DNA from: Adiantum capillus-veneris
Taxonomy: Eukaryota; Streptophyta; Polypodiopsida; Polypodiales; Pteridaceae
NCBI GenBank assembly: GCA_014529385.2
Contig: CM043947.1
Coordinates: 104,189,811-104,253,810, forward strand
Length of the DNA: 64,000 nucleotides
Direction: 5' to 3'
Positions 55,569-64,000 of the stretch are shown here, piece after piece (the stretch's first letter is position 1; each line of letters opens with the position of its first letter). The notes under the pieces were generated by a model. It saw nothing but the letters and a program-made list of their open reading frames with translations. It had not been told where the DNA came from and searched no databases. The position numbers and the translations under genes are program-made.

Positions 55569-55580
55569 TTGGTATTAGAG
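55569..55580 (+). promoter_or_regulatory. Decayed tRNA-iMet primer-binding site of copia copy B
   Basis: ttggtattagag, matching TTGGTATCAGAG with one C-to-T change, five bases after the likely LTR end (ttcca). Confidence 0.8.
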
Positions 55581-55929
55581 TAGGCTGCGTCCTCCCGAGC
55601 TTAGTCGCCAGCTGCTCCAGCACACGCCTGCTTACTTTCTTCGATTTCAGTGAGGTTTGGCAAGCCTTCGCAGGTCGACAAATATTTCGGGAAAGCTCGT
55701 AGAGGCTAGTTTGCTCAGATTTTTGATTCGGGCTCATTTCGGCCTCCGTTTCCACTACAGGCATTACTGCACATGCTATTTTGTCATTTTGTGCAGAATT
55801 TCTGTTAGTGCCGTTTTTTGCATAACATGTGCCTTACAATATTCCATGGTTTGTGCTATATAGCACGCATTTTTCCCGCTCCGTTTCTCCTCTTTTCGGG
55901 CAGTTTTCACATTAGGTGCAGCATTTACC

Positions 55930-56473
55930 ATGGCTGACAACAACACAGATGTGTTCAAGATGTTTGCTACTGAGGACAGCTTGGATGGGGACAATTACCC
56001 TATGTGGACTGTGGACTTATATGGTGCAACACGTTCTTGTGTCAAAGGACTTTTGGAATATTGTGCAGGGCATTGATGTACGTCCTGGTTCTGAGGATGT
56101 AGGCGATGTTGAGGATGTTGCAGGTCTTGCTGCAAGGATTGCTGCTATTAGAGTTGTTTTGCCTATGGCAGAACAAGCTCGTTGGGATGTAAAGGATGCG
56201 TAGGCTCATGCATTGATTGCGTTACCTGTGAAGCGCACCATTGTTCCTCACATTCATTCAGTAAAATCTTGACACTAGCTGGTCTTTATGCAAGTCGCAA
56301 CGAAGACCAACTAGTGTCAAGGATATCAATGAGCAACTTATTTCTGCAGAGGTGAAGTCATTTCAGACAGTTCCCTTGTGCAGACTATTCTTGATGCCTT
56401 ACCAGATTCTTACTAGACTTTTGCTAGAACGTGGATACTTATGACCCAAGGAAATCCTGAAGTTGTCAAGTTC
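55930..56473 (+). pseudogene. Copia gag N-terminal part, copy B
   Basis: The 5' portion of the same gag as at 5006-5985: LDGDNYPMW, then after a frame change QHVLVSKDFWNIVQGIDVRPG and AARIAAIRVVLPMAEQARWD, then DALPDSY near 56395. It keeps the Trp codon that is a stop in copy A. The middle is shortened and frame-shifted. It ends at the hAT insertion point. Confidence 0.82.
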
Positions 56474-56700
56474 TAAGTTGCATTATTCGTTATTCGGGAG
56501 ACGGATAATACGCGAATAATAGGTGTATTATTCGTTTATTTAAATTATACGGCCGTATTATACGGGACCACATCAGCATACACGGCCAAACGTATAACTT
56601 CTTAGTTTTTCGATCGAAAAACTTTTCGAACGAAATTATTTTCGATCGAAAATAATAACGATCGGAAAAAATATCGGCCGAAAAAAAAAACGATCGAATA
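56474..56700 (+). repeat. Left terminal region of hAT: TIR plus TTTTCGATCGAAAA motifs
   Basis: TIR at the edge, then palindromes around ttttcgatcgaaaaac (56609), ttttcgatcgaaaata (56639) and acgatcggaaaaa (56667), with related copies. Similar motifs recur at 63345-63440 near the right end, as expected for transposase-binding subterminal repeats. Confidence 0.75.
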
Positions 56701-57215
56701 CATTAGTATATAAAGCAACACGTGACAGCCAATTTTCACACCATCATTCACAAAGTTAGTGTTTTCCATGTGAGTATTCGCACGAAACAAATAAAAGAAT
56801 AATATGTAAAAAAATAAAACAATTTGAATTAGATAAAAATTAAAATTCAATGGATTTTAAGTTTTGTGTTTCAAATTTATAAATTTGTTTTGAATAAATT
56901 AGTAAATACTTGAAAGTTTGTATTTTGTGAAGAGTTTAATCTCTCACCTGATACAAAATGTAATTATAAGAATCACTTGTCAATGTCTTCAATTAATTGA
57001 CATTTGAAAGTGACTAATTAAAAAAATTAGGATATTATCGTTGTGTGTAGAGTGTACTCTCACATGAGATAATTAGTTTAAAAATATAATTACATAAAAA
57101 TTAATTCTATGTAATTTAAAGTTCAATCATTGTTAGTTAAATTAATTTAATGTTTAAATTGATTTTGATTATGAAAATGATCATTGAATTTGTTTTCACT
57201 AGCAGATTACTTTTG
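56701..57215. other. AT-rich leader of the hAT element
   Basis: No gene; very AT-rich. It probably holds the promoter and 5' untranslated region, or an intron, of the transposase gene. Confidence 0.5.
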
Positions 57216-57219
57216 TGCA

Positions 57220-59150
57220 TCATGGTGAAAGGACAAGAGTGGAGTTATATGCATGAGTTAGTTGCTGGGAGAAATACATCTCAACTTAAATGTAAATCTT
57301 GTGGCCACCACTTCAGTGGTAATGCAACCAGAATTAAAGAGCATTTATTTAAAGTCCCTGGCAATGTTGAAACGTGTCGGGCACTACCAAGAGATATTCA
57401 TGAAAAATTCCATGTATTCTCGCAAAGTAAAGTTGATTCTTGCAGCTAATCATAAAGGTGATGTTTCTAACGATATTCATGCAAATATTGAAGCATCTGT
57501 ATGCAATGAGGCAACAAAACAGGTGTTTACCACTCAAGTAAACGATCAGAATTCTCAATTGAACCCTCTGGACATGCTTCTACATCAGGAGGAGTTCCTA
57601 GCACAAGAAAATCCGGCGTAGCGTCATCTAATGGACAGAAGCTCCCTCGAGCATTAGATAAACAATGGTTTCTTGAGTTGCATTTAAAATGGACACAAGC
57701 ATTTGTTGCGTGTGGCATATCGTTCAATGCTATGCGCAATCCAATATTTCAAGATGCTTTGATGAGTACAGCCAAAAAAGGATTTGTGCTTCCTGACTAT
57801 AACAAGATGTGAACTGAATATCTTGATAAAGTCAAAGACAGTACTGAAGCCATTCTCAAACGCACAGCGCTAGAGTTTGTTCCAGCATATGGATGCACCA
57901 TAGCATTGTATGGATGGACTAACTGTCAGAAAAAATCTTTAATCAATGTAATGCTTATTAACCCTAGAGGGGCTATGTTCATGGAAGCAATTGACAGCTC
58001 ATTGAAAGAGAAGACTATCACCTACCTAGCAGGGGTGTATAAGCGTGCAATTGCAAAGGCATGTGGAACAAAGAATGTGACTGCTATTGTCACAGATAAT
58101 GCGGCCAACTACAAAGGAGCAGGAAGAGCTATTCAAGTCAAGTATCCAGAGATTTCTTGGGTACCATGTGCAACTCACACTCTAAATTTGCTTTTAAAAG
58201 ATATTGGTAAAATAGCATGTGTGAAGCAAACTTTATTGGATGCAAATCATGTGGTGAAATTCATTAGAGAGCATCAATTTTCGTATGCTCTTTTTCGAAC
58301 CAAGTCACCAAATAAAGCTTTGCAAATATTTTGCGCGACAAGGTTTGCTACGACATACTATGTTCTTGCTGCTTTGTAAGAGTTGAAGCCTGCATTGATG
58401 GAAACCTTAGTAGACAGAAGATGGGATGGATGGATCAGCAAACATCCAAGTTATCACAAAGCAACTGGTCGATGTGCGCAAATAGTAAACTCGCCAGTCT
58501 TTTGGCGTAATGTAGAAAGAATAGTAACTGTGTCAAAGCCATTTGTAGATCTTTTGAGAGCAGTTGACACAGATTCTTTTATTTTTGGTCGGTTCTACTG
58601 GTATATGTCAGAGTCTATACACAAGCTAAGAAAATGTCAGTTTTGGTACAAAGGATAAAGCTACCATGATTACAATTGTTAACAAGCGTTGGGTGTAGTT
58701 GCATACACCATTGCATGGTGCGGCTTTTGTATTGGATCCTAAGTTTCAAATGCATCAGCAATCTGCCAACAAAGAAGTTATGTCTGACTTCAAAACAGTG
58801 TGCTCCCAACTCTTAGGGCACGAAGATGGAAAAGTAGCTTTTCATCAGCGAGTAGATTATGCCAAGTTCAAACAGAACTAGTATGTTTCAGGATCCGTGG
58901 CATATAGATGCCATTGGCAAAACAAGTGCACCTTTATGGTGGAAGGAGTACAGTGGAGAGAAAGTGGAGTTGCAACACATTGCAGTTAGAGTTTTATCAT
59001 TAGCTGCATCAAGTGGAAGTTGCGAGCGAAACTGGTCAGCATTCGACTTTGTGCACACTAAAAAGCGAAACAGACTTCATACTAAACATGCTGCTGATTT
59101 GGTGTATGTTTTTTGCAATATGAGACTTATTCATAAGCCTCAAAACATTG
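57220..59150 (+). pseudogene. hAT transposase (BED finger, DUF659, C-terminal dimerisation), decayed
   Basis: Transposase pieces in order. BED-type zinc finger CKSCGHHFSGNATRIKEHL (about 57290-57345). Disordered linker with stops (57450-57620). DUF659 region from about 57680: WTQAFVACGISFNAM, LYGWTNCQKKSLINVML, VTDNAANYKGAGRA (second catalytic Asp) and WVPCATHTLNLLLKDI. Middle region to 58658. C-terminal hAT dimerisation domain near 58930-59125: PLWWKEYSGEKVELQHIA, LSLAASSGSCERNWSAF and NRLHTKHAADLVYV. The first catalytic Asp (usually DGW) is Tyr (YGW), and stops occur at about 57810, 58378, 58656 and 58879. Clearly inactive. Confidence 0.9.
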
Positions 59151-59284
59151 CACCTAGAGCCACTCAAAAGCAATACTTACTATTGAAGATGGAGATGATT
59201 TGTGAGAGTACCATTGTAATACTTACTCAACAAGTTTTTGTATATGATGAAAGAAAGTGTTATCTCGTTGTCATTCACATCAAA

Positions 59285-59321
<37 letters not shown>
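59285..59321. repeat. CT microsatellite after the hAT transposase
   Basis: About 18 CT units in the transposase 3' region. Confidence 0.95.
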
Positions 59322-59323
<2 letters not shown>

Positions 59324-60575
59324 ACACACATATTCACTCACACTCAAATATATACACAATTAAGAGATGTGGTCTCTTTAGTTGAAAATAATAAACTGTC
59401 GATAATATCTTGTCGAATAAAAATTACATAAAGTTGATGTAGGTTTGAAATTACAACAAGGTTCTGGGAAATCACTCAATCGAAAAGAGTTTGATATAAT
59501 TTTGAGATTACAAAAAGCTTTTGAGTGACTTATGAGTTTGATAGATTTGCTATAAGTACGTCTATGGTAAAATCTGTAATTCCTAGCTCGTGGGATGGTT
59601 CGGCAACATCTTGATGTGAAGTGGTAGTATCATCTGGCAAAGGTCCACACAATGATTCATATCATTGAAGCTTTGCTTGTGCATCACTTATCTCTATTTC
59701 AAGCTCAAGAATCCGACCACGAAGCATGTCCGGTGTTTCTCCTTGGCTGGCAAGGTCTTGTCCTTGGCTGGCTAATTCAGTCAGTGTTTCTGACTCTTTA
59801 GGAAGTAAAACAATAGGAAGCTTGCGAGGAGGCATTGGATTATTTGCATTGCGTGCTGGCACCTTTTTTGCAATGCATCCACGTCCAACGCCAGCGGTGC
59901 CTGGACGATCTGACCAATCCACTCTCTTCAGAAAAACATATCGAACATAGCATTGCTATGGATAAAGTAAATTGCTACTTGGTTGTTGTTTGGTAGGCAT
60001 CTCTCTTATCGTAACCTTTGCAGCAATACACGTGCCAGTCCTTTATGTTGCAAATCAGAGAGCTTTAACGGAGCTATATCTTTTGCATTGCCACTTATTT
60101 GAAATAGTTGATGGCGTACAAAGTGATTAGGGAAAAGCTTTTTGCACTCTTTACGGGTGAATGGTTAGCCCTACAGCTCAGATTCATCTTCTTCAATGTT
60201 GGCAATAGTAGAAAGATCTGCTTGTCCACATCTAACTTGTTCTTCTTTAAAAATTGTCTGAGCTTCAGCGTGGTTGAGTTCTTCTTCCATATCTACATAT
60301 CAGGTGAACATGTCATTACTTTTAAATACCCATTCAATTAATTTGATAGTATATCGAATGACAAACATAGAATTTTGCTCAATTAAACATACAATTAAAT
60401 CTGACACCAAAAGTAAAACAATGATGAAATCATGAGACTACGTTTTCATTAATCATCAACTGGTCGTAAGACAGATGTCATTACAATGTTGTAACCCACT
60501 CTATGGGCACCATTTAAACATAAGGAGAGATCAAAACCATTAGGCCGGGTTTTGGGGTGAATGCGCTTGCCGCTT
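59322..60575 (-). other. hAT interior; possible minus-strand exon with coiled coil
   Basis: Mostly anonymous. On the minus strand 59920-59662 stays open and encodes a Pro/Lys-rich stretch then a Glu/Leu-rich coiled-coil-like end (MLRGRILELEIEISDAQAKLQ region). It lacks an ATG and sits behind an AG, so it could be a downstream exon of the kinase-like gene to the right. No similarity recognised. Confidence 0.35.
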
Positions 60576-61853
60576 TCAACATGCATTACTCAAAAAATGT
60601 CTCTTGCTTTGTTCTTGGGGCTCTGGTAAGCACTTCAAAATGCGTTTACATGTATGACACATGGAATAAATATCCATAGCTTTGGTCCAGGAGGGAGGAT
60701 TACTAGATATAGATTCGGGGGCTGCCCTTGGATAATCTCTCTCATATTGTTTTCTAGTTTCTATTTGCATATCGCGTAGAGGAGGAAAACCGGCTGTCGT
60801 ATTTGTTTTGGTGCATGAACCCCAATCCACAATGCCGGCGTAAACACCTTTTTCGCCAAAATGCAGCATCATATTGCGAGAGTGTAGATCATTGTGGAGG
60901 TAGTTATGCATATGTATATACTTCAGAGTTTGGAGGAGAGCATTGATGATCTGCAAAATATTCTCCTGGAATAGCTCTACTATTCCTGCAGTGAGAACGT
61001 AATTGCGAATGACAAGCTGGCTGCCGTCTTCAGTGCATTATTTTATCCATTGCTCCACATGGCCGCCATTCCAAAATCGTGAAATGAGCATAGGTCACTC
61101 CACATGGCGCACCATGGCAAGAGGGTAGATAATACCACGATGTGAAATATCCAAAATTGTTGCTTCGTCTTTGACCTGTTGCTCCATGGTGGGCCCATGT
61201 AAGTGTACTTTGAACACTTTTGCAACATACACTTGATCTTTGAAAGCGGGATGTGTGACACCCACACGCTTCACATGTACCCATCTTCCCTCTCCCAGCT
61301 GTGGAGCTTGGATATTGAAGACAGCTATGTCGGGTAAAAGGTGTAAAATAGGTGGTAGCTGAGAGAGGTCTAATGCAGCAACGGATGACGCTGCACGCTC
61401 TGTTCTAAGAAGAATTTCTGGTTCAATAGCAACTTCGGAAGAGCTGGCTTCCACTCTTGCATGCTTTGCTGCTCTTTCTAACTTTTCCTTGCTCTTGAAC
61501 TCTGTATAAAGCTGTTGCACAAGATGTATGCGCTCAGCTATGTTTGGCAAGGAAGTAATTGTAGGATTTTTCAATTCTTGAAAGGTTTTCATGATCTACA
61601 CAATGGTTTGTTCGACCATGTTTACTAAAGCACCTGATGTCATGAGGGCTATGTCAAAAATAGCTGGTGCAAACTCTGCCTGGAGCTGCTCAAACACAAA
61701 CTTGGTCAGAGTCTCTGTAAGCTGATAAAAAGGCTCCGGAGCGACAGGGTTTAAACAACGCCTAATCTCTGCCTCTGACATGTAATGAAAGTGTCTCACA
61801 ATCACTTCGGAGACGAACTTTCGTTGATGTTTCGCTAGCTTCGTGTCTGCCAT
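60576..61853 (-). pseudogene. Protein-kinase-like gene carried by the hAT element, three in-frame stops
   Basis: A single minus-strand frame from ATG 61853 to a stop at 60576-60578, interrupted by only three nonsense codons (about 61597, 61097 and 61033) and no frameshift. The N-terminal 200 residues are helical and unknown. The kinase part shows a Gly-loop-like QLGEGRWVHVKRV, beta-3 Lys in VYVAKVFK, alpha-C Glu in QQVKDEATIL, a hinge-like LISRFWNGGHVEQW, catalytic loop YLHNDLHSRNMML (HxDLHxxN), DWG in place of DFG, an APE-like RAAPESI and MDIYSM. The DLH/DWG pattern is atypical for plant receptor kinases. Likely a host or foreign gene picked up by the transposon; catalytic residues were intact before the stops arose. 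Confidence 0.75.
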
Positions 61854-62054
61854 ATCTGTATGACAAAATTATAAATTAAGAATCTTACGATAAGATTGTA
61901 CACCATAGTTATTATATAATGAGTGTTAAGTTGTTAACCCTATATATATTAAATGATGATACAAATTTATTAAACAATATGAAATTATTGCAAATTAAAG
62001 AGAAAATCTTATGATTACAAACCACATTGTGCGAATCGACCATGAAAATTAAAT

Positions 62055-62127
<73 letters not shown>
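62055..62127. repeat. GA microsatellite
   Basis: About 36 GA units upstream (minus strand) of the kinase-like gene. Confidence 0.95.
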
Positions 62128-62130
<3 letters not shown>

Positions 62131-62300
62131 GGCTAGGAGTGTGAGATGCTCTCAGCACAAGAACTGGACCCTGCTATGTACAGAAGTGTGAGATGATGAA
62201 AGAAATCACATCTAAAGGATTGGAAAATCGTACATGTGAACAACCCAGCTAGTGTGAGATATTCCCAGCACAAGTCCTGGATGCTGTTGTAAAATAGATT
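62128..62300. repeat. Diverged tandem repeats with tgtgagat-ctc-cagcacaag motif
   Basis: Units beginning gtgtgagatgctctcagcac (62139) and tgtgagatattcccagcac (62254), with a partial unit tgtgagatgatg between them, in the hAT right arm. Confidence 0.65.
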
Positions 62301-62332
62301 GATAGTTTTTATCAATCTAATCCCTGATAAAG

Positions 62333-62930
62333 TGTGTGGAACTCACAACACAACTATCAGTGGTGCGGTGGATAAATTAACACTTGCAGATGTAAGTTAC
62401 CTATCGTATGTGTTTACGTCCAAAACAACACCAAGTCATTTAATGATGAAAAATGATATTCTTTTGGAATATGAAACACACGAGTAACCAGTATGTCACA
62501 TTAAGATGAAGAGGGCATGAAAATACGCATCTCTTCACTCTTAATATAACGAGTGGTAACGCTTGTGTTTCTATGTAACACATATGATAGAAAAACTTAA
62601 TCTAAAATTGTAAATTTTATAAGCTATTTCCAATGGAGTGTGTGGAACGCACAACACAACCATCAACAAACAGCTCAACAATCTCAAATGTAAATCAATT
62701 GTTGTATATATCTATGTTCAGAGTAACACCAAGTCATCTGCTGATGAACAATGATGTTACTACAGAAATAGAAGCACAAAAATAACGAAAGTCACATTAA
62801 GATGAAGAGGGCATAAAGTATGCATCTGTGCACTCTTAAAATGACGAACATTAATATTTGTGCTTCTATGTAGAATAATCAACAATGACTTAATTTAAGA
62901 TTGTAAATTTTATAGGCCACTCTAAAGTGA
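62333..62930. repeat. Two diverged tandem copies of a 300-bp unit
   Basis: Copies start at gtgtggaactcacaacacaa (about 62334) and gtgtggaacgcacaacacaa (about 62640). Both contain aacaccaagtcat, cacattaagatgaagagggc and an A/T-rich end. The period is about 300-306. Confidence 0.85.
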
Positions 62931-63215
62931 GAGGTGTAGCATCATGCCTACTACACTTCACGAGTCGACCTCTAATCCTAACTCATCTCTATGGTGAGAG
63001 GTATACTACTACACCATACGAGTGAGAATCTAAATTTACCCTAAGCCTTCCATGGAGCGAGTCATATGACTACACACCACGACAAAGGAGACTATATTCT
63101 ACACACTTCTGGTGTGAGCCATATGGCTACACACCACGAAGTGGTCTACGACTTGCAAGCCAACTTTGTGGTGAGAGTCGAAACTACTGCACCACACAAG
63201 TCTGGCACAACACAA
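62930..63215. repeat. Degenerate 55-65-bp tandem repeats
   Basis: About five units of the form ggtgagag-tat-actactacaccac-acgag, e.g. near 62931, 62992, 63053, 63110 and 63170, in the hAT right arm. Confidence 0.75.
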
Positions 63216-63339
63216 AAGAAAAGTTAGTATTTACTGAAAATTTAAAAATATACTTGAAAACTGTTGTAAACCGAAGGGACTGTTGCTATCTGCTAATCTC
63301 TCAAAAGCTCCAAGCTTTGCTAACTCCCAAAATCTCCAG

Positions 63340-63528
63340 AATGATTTTTGATCGAATACGGCAACAGTTGTATATATATAGACGTTTTCGATCGAGCTAT
63401 TTTTCGATCAAAAAAGCTTTCGATCGAAAACTGTTTTATACGTGTATTCGGGTATTATTCGGAAATACGGCGTATAATGATGTTTTACACGTATAATTTT
63501 TGTTATACGGGCGTATAAATGCAACGTA
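63340..63528 (-). repeat. Right terminal region of hAT: subterminal TCGATCGA motifs plus TIR
   Basis: Motifs ttttgatcgaat, ttttcgatcgagc, tttttcgatcaaaaaagc and tttcgatcgaaaac at about 63345-63440, then GTATAA/TTATAC-rich DNA and the TIR ending gcaacgta at 63528. Confidence 0.75.
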
Positions 63529-64000
63529 AAGTTTGATGCATTATGCACATTGCTGTTGCAAGAGTCACTTTCCAGAAAAAACAGGACTAGGTAGCGTGTA
63601 GTTGAATAGGTTTTTATTGCTTCTCAAAGAAAGGGTGGTAATGCAACCACTTCTTATGGTTCTGCTGCGAGTGGCAAAAACTCTGTTCCTAATGCTTCTG
63701 CTCGCAGCACTTCGTCTCGCAATTTTGGTGATAAGGGAAAAAAGAAGATGTGTTGCCATTATTGTAAAGCTAATGATCACTTGATCAAGCAGAGTCCTAA
63801 GTTGAAGGCCAAAGAGGCTAAGAAGAAAGAGGGTGGTTCCACTGCAAATGCTGGTATTACTACAAATGCAGCCATTGTTGAGTCTTCTGTGAAAGGAGAC
63901 TGTAATGATGATGTTGATGCAGAATGGGCTTTTAGTGCAGAGTGCACTTACAATCCTGTTGTCCATGATGCATGCATGTCAGTTGTTGGTGCAGATACAC
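63529..64000 (+). pseudogene. Copia gag C-terminal part, copy B (resumes after the hAT element)
   Basis: Continues exactly where 56473 stopped when aligned to copy A: FDALCTLLLQESLSRKN, QRKGGN, then zinc knuckle CHYCKANDHLIKQS, in which the last Cys has become Ser, then KLKAKEAKKK. Unlike copy A it runs on past IVES into VKGDCNDDVDAEWAFSAE, i.e. toward the protease region, and leaves the window. Confidence 0.85.

Larger units (their letters stand above)
55400..56473 (+). mobile_element. Ty1/copia element copy B, 5' part (LTR end, primer site, leader, gag start)
   Basis: LTR end (about 55400-55564, with TATA-like cattatatatacgcc) followed by ttggtattagag (55569-55580), a slightly decayed tRNA-iMet primer site, and the leader matching copy A from about 55620. 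Gag starts at ATG 55930 (MADNNTDVFKMF). The element is broken at about 56474 by a hAT insertion and resumes at 63529. Gag has lost frame at several points (for example a duplicated tgtggact near 56005). Confidence 0.85.
56474..63528. mobile_element. 7-kb hAT transposon inserted in copia copy B
   Basis: Left end taagttgcattattcg (from 56474) and right end, reverse-complemented, tacgttgcatttatacg (to 63528) form imperfect terminal inverted repeats. Flanking aagttc (56468-56473) and aagttt (63529-63534) are probably the remains of an 8-bp target duplication. Aligning to copia copy A shows the interrupted gag at this exact point. The interior holds a BED-finger/hAT transposase on the plus strand, a protein-kinase-like gene on the minus strand, subterminal TCGATCGA clusters and several tandem-repeat blocks near the right end. 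Confidence 0.87.

Overview
This window looks like nuclear DNA of a land plant with a large, repeat-filled genome. Three things point that way: degenerate Ty1/copia and Ty3/gypsy LTR retrotransposons primed by initiator-Met tRNA, an intron-less pentatricopeptide-repeat (PPR) gene of the plant organelle RNA-processing type, and very long GA/CT and TG/CA microsatellites. A fern or other seed-free plant is my best guess; the sequence alone does not settle the species. Only one conventional host gene is convincing, the PPR gene at 32123-34474 (minus). Almost everything else is transposable-element DNA, often nested.

Layout: 1-3529, decayed Ty3/gypsy pol with two RNase H domains, then LTR-like DNA to about 4680. 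4690-6165, copia gag relic (copy A) fused to an LTR fragment. 6166-9295, heavily decayed gypsy. 9296-11350, no gene. 11353-17230, a minus-strand copia relic split by a 2.6-kb gag-protease-only LTR element (12062-14671) with a perfect 5-bp target duplication. 17230-20098, no gene, long TG tracts.

20103-31217 is the most striking object: an 11.1-kb element bounded by 27-bp inverted repeats (26/27 identical) and TTAG/TTAA flanks. Four genes lie in alternating orientation (A> <B C> <D). Gene B, read through canonical splice sites, joins a divergent histone H3 (MARTKxTARK tail plus histone fold), a Ulp1/SENP-like C48 protease, an acidic repetitive linker and an FCP1-like HAD phosphatase. Gene D looks like a DDE-type transposase of a family I cannot assign. 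Gene C is a 600-residue orphan and gene A an unknown. Four inverted-repeat modules of 60-61 bp with GGCGCGC arms sit in the B/C divergent control region and in intron 1 of gene C. Gene B (one stop codon, two frameshifts) and gene D (one frameshift) are lightly damaged in this copy.

34556-40564 is a young chromovirus-type gypsy element (250-bp LTRs with 2 differences) that landed 76 bp upstream of the PPR start codon. 41644-42101 is a 458-bp MITE with 33-bp perfect inverted repeats, GTGAAC-type tandem repeats and a tRNA-like stretch. 43876-52456 is a second, older gypsy element (1.5-1.6-kb LTRs, TTCCC duplication) inserted in GA-rich DNA. 55400-64000 is a second copy of the copia family (copy B), interrupted at about 56474-63528 by a 7-kb hAT transposon. 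The hAT element carries a dead BED/hAT transposase and, on the opposite strand, a decayed protein-kinase-like gene.

None of the retroelements shown here is fully intact except perhaps the chromovirus, whose only visible defect is a reading-frame change between RNase H and integrase.
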